Part shown: positions 34,839-43,018 of the stretch, piece by piece
How the letters are laid out: every line of letters starts with the position of its first letter
Position numbering within the stretch: the stretch's first letter is position 1
NCBI RefSeq assembly: GCF_023273855.1
Contig: NZ_CP096884.1
Location: 744,001 to 808,000 of the forward strand
DNA from: Seonamhaeicola sp. ML3
GTDB taxonomy: Bacteria; Bacteroidota; Bacteroidia; Flavobacteriales; Flavobacteriaceae
DNA: 64,000 nt
Direction of reading: 5' to 3'
Position numbers and translations under genes: made by a program
The notes under the pieces: generated by a model
Told to the model about the DNA's origin: nothing
Database searches by the model: none
What the model saw: only the letters and a program-made list of their open reading frames with translations

Positions 34839-35555
34839 ATGGTAAAAAACATCATACTTCTGCTGATAATTTTAACTCCCCTGTCTTACAATCTAAATGA
34901 AAAACCAAAAATTGACAATGACTATTTTTTAATTGGAACACTGAGAGATTACATGGGGCGTGAAAAATATAAAGACATTGAAGAACGGGTTGACAAATAC
35001 TATAAATCGGAAAAGAAACTCTGTAACTCCATTGATTCGATGTTTAAAAACAAGTATACTGACTTAAAATTGAGTTCGCTTAAATACAAGGTTTCAAAAC
35101 AACGCGTATTTGAATTGCACTCTAAAACACTCTGCAAAAGAATAGAATCATTTTACACTTACGAACCCTCTGGCAGGGGTACTTTTACAGGGGATATGGC
35201 TTTTAAAAAGATAAATTTTGATACCATTGCAGATTTACCCAATTTTATAAAAACACATTACGACACCATCTACCAAGGCAATCTGAGACCAGAAAAGTTC
35301 AACACAGAAATACAAAAACTTTCTTTTGTAACTGGAGCATATGTAAGGTATGGGTGGAAAAAAGATTCCTTGTACCAAATAAGTGTTGCTAATTCTACAA
35401 GTAAGGTTAAGCTATTAGACACTTTGCTAAAGGAGTTAGGATGTGATGATGTGAATTATGAAATGAGAATGGCGATTCCGGCATCTCATAAAGTTAGTTT
35501 TAAGCCAACAAACCAATTAAAAGCCTACTTTAAAGCATACAAGCCATTAAAATAA
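34839..35555 (+). CDS. Hypothetical exported protein
   Basis: 238 residues that I do not recognise. The first 17 residues (MVKNIILLLIILTPLSY) look like a signal peptide without a lipobox. The rest is Lys-rich and soluble with two Cys in the first half and one near the end; a run GRGTFTGDMAF is near the middle. TAGTTTTG at 34797-34804 is a plausible -7 box, though the -33 region is poor. It lies between the GIY-YIG/repeat module and another group of decayed repeats, so it may belong to a locally variable region. Confidence 0.55.
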   Translation: MVKNIILLLIILTPLSYNLNEKPKIDNDYFLIGTLRDYMGREKYKDIEERVDKYYKSEKKLCNSIDSMFKNKYTDLKLSSLKYKVSKQRVFELHSKTLCKRIESFYTYEPSGRGTFTGDMAFKKINFDTIADLPNFIKTHYDTIYQGNLRPEKFNTEIQKLSFVTGAYVRYGWKKDSLYQISVANSTSKVKLLDTLLKELGCDDVNYEMRMAIPASHKVSFKPTNQLKAYFKAYKPLK

Positions 35556-35610
35556 AAAACAGACTAGCAAACATCTAACTTATCTTTTTTGTTAGGATAC
35601 TTGTACTAAA

Positions 35611-35740
35611 AGATTGTAACATCGTCACCCTTTTATAATGAATAACTATTTGCTATGCTTTGTTATTCTGAACTCGTTTAATGTCATTATAAGATAGTTA
35701 TCAAAAAGAAAAAATAGACCCTGAAATAAATTCAGGGTTG
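35611..35740. repeat. Decayed REP-like repeats downstream of the helicase
   Basis: AGATTGTAACATCG (35611 onward) to ATAATGA resembles the tail of the 34.1 kb repeat. GTTATTCTGAACTCG (35662 onward) resembles the element at 47.4 kb. CTGAAATAAATTCAG (35721-35735), within ACCCTGAA-ATAAA-TTCAGGGT, is shared exactly with 47445-47459. The last hairpin lies just after the helicase stop (minus strand) and may double as its terminator, though a long T-run is missing. The remainder of 35556-35742 shows nothing else. Confidence 0.6.
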
Positions 35741-35742
35741 CG

Positions 35743-38187
35743 TTAGCTATTATTCAATTCATCCAAAACCAATCGCAACTCCCCATAACTATATTTTTCA
35801 TCCAACTGATGTTTTAAATCCGATAGGTTTTCAAAAGTTTTTTCTGGGATTAAGGTTTTGAGTTCTTCGTAGTGGGATTCAGAAATTAAATCCGTAATCG
35901 CTACTTCACCGTTAGAAATAAAACTGGCTAGGTGTCCAAAAATGGTATTTTCATTCAGTTCTCGAGCATCGGCAATTTCTTGGATAGTCTTCCCCGACTG
36001 AAATAAGGCCAACGACTCTTTTTTGGTATCGCCTTTCTTACGTTTGGTTTTGGATTCTGCCTCCTTAAAAAAGCCTTCATCGGCTGCCATTTCAATATCG
36101 TGTTCTTCGCAATAGGCTCTAATTACTTTTAAAATAGCAGCACCATACTTTTCTACTCGAGTTTTCCCCATACCATTTACCGTTAACAATTCCTTGGTTG
36201 TGGTCGGTATGGTTTCACACATCTCGTATAAGGACTTCTGTGTAAAAATCTGGAAATGCACCAAACCTTTCTCCGCTGCCAAATCGTTTCTTAAAATTCG
36301 TAGCTTTTCAAATAATTCTACATTGGCTGTTCCATCAATAACCGCTTTTCGTTGTTTCTTAGGTTTATCTTTACCCGAGAAAACAGCCTTCGCTCGTAAT
36401 TCTAAAAATTGTTTCGCTTTAAAACCATCCGTCGAACCTTTAAAATAAGTCATTTTTATGGTGAGCAAATCCTCAAAAGCATCCAAGTGTTTGGTAATTT
36501 CAGAACCTACAGCCTGATTATCCGTAGTAAAGGCAAAGGTTTTTAAAGGTTCTAAAATTTTGGTTTCCGTTTCGGTTCTATAATACCCTACAGCCTTATT
36601 AAAACGCTCTTGAATTACTTCACTGTCTTCTGCCAATATATCGTCTTCAGAAAGCTGTTTTAACTGAGTATTAAATCCGTTAGCCACCTTTAAAAAATTA
36701 GCCACACAGTCTTTTATGGGCACAAAAGTGGTTTCAACGGGACCCTCAATAACCGTTCTGTTTTTATAGTAGATATCCAGAATACGGTTTACAGGATATA
36801 AAAACTCATAAAACTCAAATATTTCGGCAATCAAATCCAACTGAAAGCCTTTTTGTGAATCTTTCAGCACCGCTTCATCGGGTGCGTTCTCTTCGGCTCG
36901 TTCATTAAAATCAAGCACATTGGCATCGCTAATAATCTGATTGGATTGGATTTTACTTTTCAGCACCAAACCTTCCAACGATTTACATCTACTCAAGGCC
37001 ACATAAGTTTGTCCGTGAGCAAAAGCCCCACCTGCATCAATAATGGCTTTTTCAAAAGTCAACCCCTGACTTTTATGTATGGTAATACTCCAAGCCAATC
37101 GCAACGGAATTTGAGTATAAGACCCTATTTTTTCTTCGGTAATCGCTTTGGTATCTGGATCTACCGAATAATTTATGTTTTCCCAAATTTCGGGTGTCAC
37201 GTTAATATTAAAATCGTCGTCAGGGCAATGCACTACTACCTCATCAGGGTCTAAATGAATGACCTTGCCTATTTTCCCATTAAAATAACGTTTCTCTGGG
37301 CTACTATCATTTTTAACAAACATCACCTGTGCCCCTACTTTCAGTTCTAAACGTTCCTTATTGGGATACGCATACTCCGGAAATTTACCATCCACCTCAG
37401 CATTATAAGTTTTGGACTTAGTTTTCAACTTTGCCAACTCGGCATTATTGGTCGCTTCCGCCTTATTATTATGTGTAGTTAATGAAATATAGCCTTCATC
37501 AGGTTCTGGCGTAAAATCGGGAATAAATCGTTTGTTCAATTCATTGGCTACGGCATCCGTAAGCGCATTATTCCTAATGGCATTCAGAATATCAATAAAC
37601 TTCGGGTTTTCCTGCCGGTAAATATGTTTAAGTTCAATGGTAATAGCGTTACATTGCGCAAACGCTTGACTACTAAAAAAGAACCCGTTTTTATACACAT
37701 GGCGCAATAAATCCCATTCCTGTTCCTTAATTACGGGGGAGAGCTGTTGTAAATCCCCAATCATCAAAACCTGAACGCCGCCAAACACTTTATTCCTATT
37801 CCTAAAACGGCGCAGCGTTCTATCAATCCCATCCAGCAAATCGGCACGTACCATACTAATCTCATCAATCACCAAAAGATCCATAGACTTGATAATATTA
37901 ATCTTGGTCTTGCTAAACTTTCGGTTAAAACTTTTACCAGCATTCAGATCCGTATCCGGTAAAATAGGTCCAAAAGGCATCTGAAAAAAAGAATGAATCG
38001 TCACACCCTTCGCATTAATAGCGGCCACGCCCGTAGGTGCCACCACCACCAAACGCTTTAAGCTGTGCATCTTCAAACGGTGCAAAAAAGTAGTCTTACC
38101 AGTCCCAGCCTTCCCTGTTAAAAAAATGGAACGGTTGGTATGATTCACAAACTGCCACGCTAATTCCAACTCCCTATTTTCAATCAT
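35743..38187 (-). CDS. PIF1/RecD-like helicase with HRDC and HTH tail
   Basis: SF1 helicase of 814 residues. Walker A GKAGTGKT is at residues 25-32, Walker B with LLVIDEISMV near 110, GDLQQLSPV near 150, and the UvrD-type C-terminal motif SWSITIHKSQGLTFEKAIID followed by VALSRCKSLEGLVL. This core is closest to PIF1/Dda-type helicases. The second half has an HRDC-like domain (FTQKSLYEMCETIPTT ... VNGMGKTRVEKYG, about 645-690) and a terminal helix-turn-helix (LFQSGKTIQEIADARELNE, about 735-755), usual for RQC-type tails. Probably a DNA repair or fork-restart enzyme. It stands alone; the 296 bases upstream hold only an inverted repeat. Confidence 0.85.
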   Translation of the reverse strand: MIENRELELAWQFVNHTNRSIFLTGKAGTGKTTFLHRLKMHSLKRLVVVAPTGVAAINAKGVTIHSFFQMPFGPILPDTDLNAGKSFNRKFSKTKINIIKSMDLLVIDEISMVRADLLDGIDRTLRRFRNRNKVFGGVQVLMIGDLQQLSPVIKEQEWDLLRHVYKNGFFFSSQAFAQCNAITIELKHIYRQENPKFIDILNAIRNNALTDAVANELNKRFIPDFTPEPDEGYISLTTHNNKAEATNNAELAKLKTKSKTYNAEVDGKFPEYAYPNKERLELKVGAQVMFVKNDSSPEKRYFNGKIGKVIHLDPDEVVVHCPDDDFNINVTPEIWENINYSVDPDTKAITEEKIGSYTQIPLRLAWSITIHKSQGLTFEKAIIDAGGAFAHGQTYVALSRCKSLEGLVLKSKIQSNQIISDANVLDFNERAEENAPDEAVLKDSQKGFQLDLIAEIFEFYEFLYPVNRILDIYYKNRTVIEGPVETTFVPIKDCVANFLKVANGFNTQLKQLSEDDILAEDSEVIQERFNKAVGYYRTETETKILEPLKTFAFTTDNQAVGSEITKHLDAFEDLLTIKMTYFKGSTDGFKAKQFLELRAKAVFSGKDKPKKQRKAVIDGTANVELFEKLRILRNDLAAEKGLVHFQIFTQKSLYEMCETIPTTTKELLTVNGMGKTRVEKYGAAILKVIRAYCEEHDIEMAADEGFFKEAESKTKRKKGDTKKESLALFQSGKTIQEIADARELNENTIFGHLASFISNGEVAITDLISESHYEELKTLIPEKTFENLSDLKHQLDEKYSYGELRLVLDELNNS

Positions 38188-38282
38188 GCTTTAGGTAAAT
38201 TTAGAAATCGGAATATACAAATTCCCACATTCTATTTGGGCGGGTTTTTAAGAAAAATAAAAACCGTGCTTTCCGTTACTAG

Positions 38283-38315
38283 TTTTGTAAAACCATAGGT
38301 AAAAGTTTTACAAAA
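38283..38315. repeat. Inverted repeat upstream of the arsenosugar locus
   Basis: TTTTGTAAAAC (38283-38293) and GTTTTACAAAA (38305-38315) are perfect 11-base inverted copies separated by 11 bases. It lies between the helicase start and the AhpD-like gene. No T-run follows on either side, so an operator or mRNA structure is as likely as a terminator. The rest of 38188-38483 shows no gene or clear promoter. Confidence 0.5.
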
Positions 38316-38483
38316 GCTATCCTCTACAATCACTCCCGCTCTTACCTGCTAAAAGCAGTTCTACTCTAAAACAATTGCCTACTAGCTAAATCCTATGAAA
38401 AAACTTAAAAACTTCTGTTAAGAAAGCTACTTATAGCCGACTTAAAACCTTAGATTTTCATATTTTAGACTAAAATATAAACA

Positions 38484-38819
38484 ATGAGCAAGACATATTA
38501 CGACCCAGCCGACTTAAGGAAATTTGGTAAAATCACAGAATGGAGTGAGGAACTAGGAAACAAATTCTTTGATTACTACGGAAAAGTTTTTGAAGAAGGC
38601 GCCCTAACAGCAAGAGAAAAATCTTTAATAGCTTTGGCTGTTGCTCATACAGAACAATGCCCTTATTGTATAGACGCCTACACCAAAGATGGCTTACAAC
38701 GCGGCGTAACCAAAGAAGAAATGATGGAGGCCATACACGTGGGAGCCGCCATTAAAAGCGGTGCTACCTTGGTTCACGGCGTACAAATGATGAATAAAGT
38801 GAATAAATTAGATGGGTAG
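38484..38819 (+). CDS. Arsenosugar-associated AhpD/CMD-like protein
   Basis: Single carboxymuconolactone-decarboxylase-fold domain, 111 residues. The redox CxxC is CPYC with a following His-free IDAYTKDGL segment, as in AhpD-type alkylhydroperoxidases (EQCPYCIDAYTK). The N-terminus SKTYYDPADLRKFGKI is characteristic of the small peroxidase-like proteins that accompany ArsS. The exact role in arsenosugar synthesis is not established; reduction of an arsenic or thiol intermediate is plausible. It is the first gene of the arsenosugar locus, 300 bases before arsS with repeats in between. Confidence 0.82.
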   Translation: MSKTYYDPADLRKFGKITEWSEELGNKFFDYYGKVFEEGALTAREKSLIALAVAHTEQCPYCIDAYTKDGLQRGVTKEEMMEAIHVGAAIKSGATLVHGVQMMNKVNKLDG

Positions 38820-38820
38820 A

Positions 38821-39090
38821 GAAGCCCCTCCTAACCTCCCCTAAGGGGAGGAACCCTACTCATACTTTGAAAGACAAAATATAAGTTGGGTGAAAAAAAG
38901 TAAACAATAGAAAGTCAAGTCCCAAATTCCGACGCAGTCGGAAGCATCAATCTGCAGAAATAATGAGCGAAGGAATGAAGATGCAAAGCGAAGCTTTAAG
39001 CACGAAATTCCGAAAGCGAATGTTCCGAAGGAATTTCCTCAGATTGATTTGATTTTTTGGTTCGTTTTGCATCAAGGCAAAATGAACAAC
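38821..39090. repeat. Intergenic repeat block between the AhpD-like gene and arsS
   Basis: Begins with a perfect hairpin CCTCCCCT-A-AGGGGAGG (38835-38851), a motif I know as recurrent in flavobacterial genomes. Next, AATCTGCAGAAAT (38949-38961) and ATTTCCTCAGATT (39033-39045) form an 11-of-13 inverted pair around about 70 bases that hold smaller inverted pieces (ATTCCGAA / TTCCGAAGGAAT). It ends with TTGGTTCGTTTTGCATCAAGGCAAAA near 39057-39082, split here only by description. No T-rich terminator is seen. This block fills the whole 300-base gap. Confidence 0.6.
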
Positions 39091-39119
39091 AAATAAAAAA
39101 GGTATTTTTAAAGAGTACT

Positions 39120-40184
39120 ATGACAAAAGTAAAAACACAATCGCTTCATAAAAGAGAAAGCCAATTAGCAAACAGCAAAAGGCAATTAGAAATTTTATCT
39201 AATGGTATTTTCCAAAACGGGGAATTACCAACCTTTAAAGATAAAATTGCCGAAAGCAACCAATTCCCTTTGAAAGCAAAAAAACTTGAGGTTCTACAAA
39301 TCAATGTAGGATACATGTGCAATCAGGTTTGTGAGCATTGCCATGTAGATGCAGGCCCCGACCGAAAAGAAATCATGACCAAAGAAACCATGCAACAATG
39401 TTTAGAGGTCATTAAAAATACAGGCGCTCATACTTTAGACTTAACAGGTGGCGCACCAGAAATGAATCCTAATTTCAGATGGTTTGTTGAAGAGGCTTCC
39501 AAAGCAGGTATTAAAGACTTTATTGTTAGGTCTAACCTCACGATTATACGAGCCAATAAAAAATATTATGATTTACCAGAGTTTTTCAAAAAACACAACG
39601 TACATGTGGTAAGTTCTATGCCACATTGGACCCGTGGCAAAACTGACAAACAACGTGGTGATGGTGTTTTTAACGCATCGATAGAAGCGCTTAACATGTT
39701 AAACGCTGTTGGCTACGGTATGCCAGATAGTAATTTAAGACTCGATTTGGTTTATAATCCCTCAGGTGCTTTTCTACCGGGTGACCAAGCTTCTATGGAA
39801 AAAGACTTCAAAAAAGCATTACTTGAAGATTTTGGAATTCAGTTCCACAATTTATTCGCAATAACAAACCTTCCAATAAGTAGGTTTTTAGATTATTTAA
39901 TCGCTTCAGAAAACTACGAAGATTACATGTACGCCCTAGTAGAGGCTTATAACCCTTCAGCTGTAGCCAACGTTATGTGCACCAATACGCTTTCCGTAAG
40001 TTGGGAAGGCTATTTATACGACTGCGATTTTAATCAAATGCTAGAGTTGCCCGTTAACAGTAAAGCAAAACATATTTCTGAATATAACGAAGAACTACTT
40101 GAAGGCAGGAATATTGTAATTTCTCAACACTGTTATGGCTGTACCGCTGGTGCCGGGAGTAGTTGTCAAGGCACCGTAGCTTAA
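39120..40184 (+). CDS. arsS: Arsenosugar biosynthesis radical SAM protein ArsS
   Basis: Radical SAM enzyme thought to add a 5'-deoxyadenosyl (ribosyl) group to methylated arsenic. The [4Fe-4S] motif is CNQVCEHC (C67, C71, C74, C-x3-C-x2-C), followed by LDLTGGAPEMNP, the glycine-rich SAM-contact strand. The C-terminal part carries additional Cys for auxiliary iron-sulfur (VMCTNTLS, YDCDFN, and HCYGCTAGAGSSC at the end). I start at 39120 (MTKVKTQSL) since the longer open frame, from 39057, lies in the intergenic repeat. Three bases separate it from the rhodanese gene. Confidence 0.92.
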   Translation: MTKVKTQSLHKRESQLANSKRQLEILSNGIFQNGELPTFKDKIAESNQFPLKAKKLEVLQINVGYMCNQVCEHCHVDAGPDRKEIMTKETMQQCLEVIKNTGAHTLDLTGGAPEMNPNFRWFVEEASKAGIKDFIVRSNLTIIRANKKYYDLPEFFKKHNVHVVSSMPHWTRGKTDKQRGDGVFNASIEALNMLNAVGYGMPDSNLRLDLVYNPSGAFLPGDQASMEKDFKKALLEDFGIQFHNLFAITNLPISRFLDYLIASENYEDYMYALVEAYNPSAVANVMCTNTLSVSWEGYLYDCDFNQMLELPVNSKAKHISEYNEELLEGRNIVISQHCYGCTAGAGSSCQGTVA

Positions 40185-40187
40185 TTT

Positions 40188-40688
40188 ATGCCTATGCGAA
40201 ATATATTTCTATTTATTTGTTTACTAAGTGCTGCTTTTGGTTTTTCCCAAAAAAAGTTAGAAAAACTACTTGAGAAACATAATACGGAAGAAATTCCTTA
40301 TATTTATGTAAAGGATTTGAAATCATATCCAGAAGATGTCATTCTCTTAGATGCTCGTGAACCAAAAGAATATGCAACTAGTCATTTAAAAGATGCCATT
40401 CCTGTTGGGTATGATTTCTTTAGTTTAGACTCTACTACACAAAAAATCCCAAATAAAGATTCCAAAATTGTAGTGTACTGTTCTTTGGGTATTCGATCGG
40501 AAGATATTGCAGAAAAGCTCAAAAAAGCGGGTTACAAAAACGTTTTTAATCTTTACGGTGGTATTTTTCAATGGAAAGACAACGACCAAAAAGTATATAA
40601 TTTAAAAGAAAAAGAAACCGACAGTGTACATACCTTCAACAAAGATTGGAGTAAGTGGCTGGAAAAGGGTGTGAAAGTTTATGAATAA
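40188..40688 (+). CDS. Exported rhodanese-domain protein in the arsenosugar locus
   Basis: Sulfurtransferase-type domain of 166 residues. A signal peptide (MPMRNIFLFICLLSAAFGFSQ) sends it out of the cytoplasm. The rhodanese fold shows LLDAREPKEYATSHLKDA and the active-site loop VVYCSLGIRSEDIA, with the catalytic Cys in YCSLGIRS. It lies three bases after arsS and overlaps the next glycosyltransferase by eight bases, so coupling in one operon is very likely. A sulfur-transfer or thiol-redox step outside the membrane is implied but unproven; thio-arsenosugars are one idea. Confidence 0.85.
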   Translation: MPMRNIFLFICLLSAAFGFSQKKLEKLLEKHNTEEIPYIYVKDLKSYPEDVILLDAREPKEYATSHLKDAIPVGYDFFSLDSTTQKIPNKDSKIVVYCSLGIRSEDIAEKLKKAGYKNVFNLYGGIFQWKDNDQKVYNLKEKETDSVHTFNKDWSKWLEKGVKVYE

Positions 40689-41319
40689 AGAACTCGTTAT
40701 TGTTTTTGTGAAAAACATCAAACTGGGCAAGGTAAAAACCCGCCTTGCAAAAACCATAGGAAACCAAGGAGCTTTTGAGGTTTATAGCGAATTGGTTAAA
40801 ATCACCGAAAAGGCTTTAGAACAACTAAACACCGACAAGCGTATCTATTTTTCTGAAGCAGTGGTTGAAACCAAATGGCCTGGACAATACAAAACCGTAC
40901 AGCAAGGAGTAGATTTAGGAGAGCGCATGAAAAATGCTTTTTTGGACGGATTTAATGATGGCTATGAGCGAGTTATTTTAATCGGTTCAGATTTGCCCGA
41001 TATTCAAACAAAACATATTCAAAACGGCTTTACAGCATTGAATGAAACCGATACGGTTTTCGGTCCTGCAGAAGATGGCGGATATTACCTCGTAGGCATG
41101 AACAACATGCATGAGTTGGTTTTCGATAACAAACCTTGGAGCCAATCTAATCTACTTCAAGAAACACTTAAAGAACTAGAAAACAACAAAATAACTTATA
41201 AAACCCTAGAAACTCTTAACGACATAGACACCTTTGAAGATTTAATAAAATCAAAGTTTTATCAGAACAATGCGGACTTACAACACAAAATAGAGCAATT
41301 AAACAACGAACCTTTTTAG
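40681..41319 (+). CDS. Arsenosugar biosynthesis glycosyltransferase, TIGR04282 type
   Basis: GT-A-fold nucleotidyl/glycosyltransferase of 212 residues, resembling CofC/MobA. The N-terminus LVIVFVKNIKLGKVKTRLAK is the nucleotide-binding segment; LIGSDLPDIQTKHI provides the metal-binding Asp region, and FGPAEDGGYYLVGM the substrate loop. This family (TIGR04282) is found with ArsS/ArsM and is proposed to process the sugar side of arsenosugars. It overlaps the rhodanese gene by eight bases. The short C-terminus after residue 190 is typical. Confidence 0.9.
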   Translation: MNKELVIVFVKNIKLGKVKTRLAKTIGNQGAFEVYSELVKITEKALEQLNTDKRIYFSEAVVETKWPGQYKTVQQGVDLGERMKNAFLDGFNDGYERVILIGSDLPDIQTKHIQNGFTALNETDTVFGPAEDGGYYLVGMNNMHELVFDNKPWSQSNLLQETLKELENNKITYKTLETLNDIDTFEDLIKSKFYQNNADLQHKIEQLNNEPF

Positions 41320-41383
41320 TTTCTTCTGAAATTTTTCAAGATTTTAAGCGACTATGATTAAATATTCGTTTCAAAAGACTTCT

Positions 41384-42118
41384 ATGAAAAATATTTTACT
41401 TGTTTTAATTCTATTTTCCGCCTACCAGATATCATATTCGCAGTGCTCTACTACTGCTACAAATTTTGGAAATAACACGGTTGGTTCCTACGAGGTTACT
41501 GGAGACGTAACGGTAACTTATAACGCCAATAATACCGTAACATTAGATTTAGGGTCTAATTTCATGACAGCCAGTGGTCCAGATATTAGAGCATATTTAA
41601 TTAATTCGAACGGCTTATCTGATTCGGCTCTGCAAAGCACACCTGTAACCAGTTTAATTAATATTGAATTCGGACTTGTGGGATGTACAGGGTGTACTCC
41701 AGCAATTCCTGCCAATGGCGCTAAATCGTTTACTGTAGCCATCCCAAATGGGCAAGACATCAGAGATTATGATAAAGTATTCTTTTATTGCCTAGAATTT
41801 AATGCTTTTTGGGACTTTGGTAGTTTTACCTCATTTTCAAATTTAAATTGCAACCTACTAAGCATTAACGATATCGAATTAGAGGCCTTGGTTAAAGTAT
41901 ATCCAAACCCTGCAAGCGATAAAATAACCATTGATAACAGCACACAATTACCTGTTTCGGTTAGTATTTTTTCTATTTTAGGAAAAGAAATCCTTAAAAC
42001 AGAAAATTTTAGCATTTCCAATAAAAAAATAAATTTATCTTCTCTAAAAGCTGGCGTATATTTGTTGAGAGTTACATCTGATAATAAGACGTATACATCG
42101 CGACTTATAAAGCAATAA
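41384..42118 (+). CDS. DM13-like secreted protein with type IX sorting domain
   Basis: About 244 residues from the chosen ATG at 41384 (MKNILLVLILFSAYQISYSQ signal peptide; an ATG at 41354 is in frame but gives no better signal). The middle (about 30-150) looks like a DM13-type domain, with TLDLGSNFMTASGPDIRAYL and a Cys pair GCTGC that could hold a metal or redox function. The last 80 residues are a type A type IX sorting domain: VYPNPASDKITI, then GVYLLRVTSDNKTYTSRLIKQ. So this would leave the cell or sit on its surface through PorU/PorV. It lies between a glycosyltransferase and the PNP of the arsenosugar locus. Confidence 0.8.
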   Translation: MKNILLVLILFSAYQISYSQCSTTATNFGNNTVGSYEVTGDVTVTYNANNTVTLDLGSNFMTASGPDIRAYLINSNGLSDSALQSTPVTSLINIEFGLVGCTGCTPAIPANGAKSFTVAIPNGQDIRDYDKVFFYCLEFNAFWDFGSFTSFSNLNCNLLSINDIELEALVKVYPNPASDKITIDNSTQLPVSVSIFSILGKEILKTENFSISNKKINLSSLKAGVYLLRVTSDNKTYTSRLIKQ

Positions 42119-42121
42119 CAT

Positions 42122-42934
42122 ATGATAAAATATATTGAAGAAACAGTTGACTACCTTAAAGAAAAAGGGTTTGAAAACCCAGAGGTGGGCATCATTTTAG
42201 GAACAGGTTTAGGACAATTGGTTAATGACATAGAAATCATTACACAGGTAAGCTACAACCACATTCCAAATTTCCCAACAGCAACGGTCGAGTTTCATAA
42301 AGGAAAACTTATTTATGGTGTATTAGGCGGAAAAAAAGTAATTGTAATGCAGGGCCGTTTTCATTTATATGAAGGCTACACGTTACAAGACGTTACGTTT
42401 CCTGTTAGAATTATGGAAAAGCTAGGAATAAAAACGCTCTTAGTGTCTAATGCAGCCGGAGCTATAAATCTAGATTTCAAAAAAGCAGAGCTTATGCTCA
42501 TCGATGACCATATTAACCTGCAAGGCAAATCACCTTTAGCATTTAGAGGTGTGGAACAATTTGGCGAACGTTTTACCGATATGAGTGCGCCCTATGATGC
42601 CGAAATAAACTCTAAATTTGAGTCTATTGCTCAAGAAAACAACATAAAATTACACAAAGGAGTTTATGTTTCTGTTCTCGGCCCTCAGCTGGAAACTCGG
42701 GCAGAATATAGAATGCTAAAATTAATTGGGGCAGATGCTGTAGGTATGAGTACTGTTCCAGAAGTGATTGTCGCTAATCATTTAAATTTAAAAGTGGCTG
42801 CAGTGTCAGTTTTAACAGATGAATGCGACCCAGACAACCTTGAACCTATAAACATTGAAGATATCATAGCTAGTGCCACCAAGGCAGAACCTAATATGAT
42901 AACCTTATTTAAAGAATTGATTAAAACATTATAA
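42122..42934 (+). CDS. Purine-nucleoside phosphorylase
   Basis: Trimeric-type phosphorylase of 270 residues. The phosphate-site Ser/Gly block GIILGTGLGQL is near residues 24-34, the His of PTATVEFHKGKL follows, then MQGRFHLYEGY, SNAAGAIN, and VAAVSVLTDECDPDN with the purine-binding Asp/Asn. In arsenosugar loci a PNP is thought to remove adenine from the adenosylated arsenic intermediate, in keeping with its location between ArsS and ArsM here. General purine salvage is also possible. It begins three bases after the DM13 gene; a repeat follows directly after its stop codon. Confidence 0.9.
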   Translation: MIKYIEETVDYLKEKGFENPEVGIILGTGLGQLVNDIEIITQVSYNHIPNFPTATVEFHKGKLIYGVLGGKKVIVMQGRFHLYEGYTLQDVTFPVRIMEKLGIKTLLVSNAAGAINLDFKKAELMLIDDHINLQGKSPLAFRGVEQFGERFTDMSAPYDAEINSKFESIAQENNIKLHKGVYVSVLGPQLETRAEYRMLKLIGADAVGMSTVPEVIVANHLNLKVAAVSVLTDECDPDNLEPINIEDIIASATKAEPNMITLFKELIKTL

Positions 42935-43003
42935 CGTCATTCCGAGTAACGTGAAGGAATCTCTTCAACGAGATTAACACGTCATTTCATTCCTCGCAAT
43001 GAC
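42935..43003. repeat. REP-like inverted repeat between pnp and arsM
   Basis: CGTCATTCCGAG ... GGAATCTC (42935-42963) and GAGATTAACACG ... CGCAATGAC (42970-43003) are inverted relatives separated by about six bases, forming a hairpin. The arms resemble the head and tail of the repeat around the GIY-YIG gene. It starts at the base after the pnp stop and ends 15 bases before arsM. Confidence 0.75.
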
Positions 43004-43018
43004 AAAGAAATAAAAAAT

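Noticed and set aside
39057-39119. Longer N-terminus for ArsS
   Set aside because: The open frame starts inside an intergenic repeat and the sequence MVRFASRQNEQQIKKVF has no family match; the ATG at 39120 fits better.
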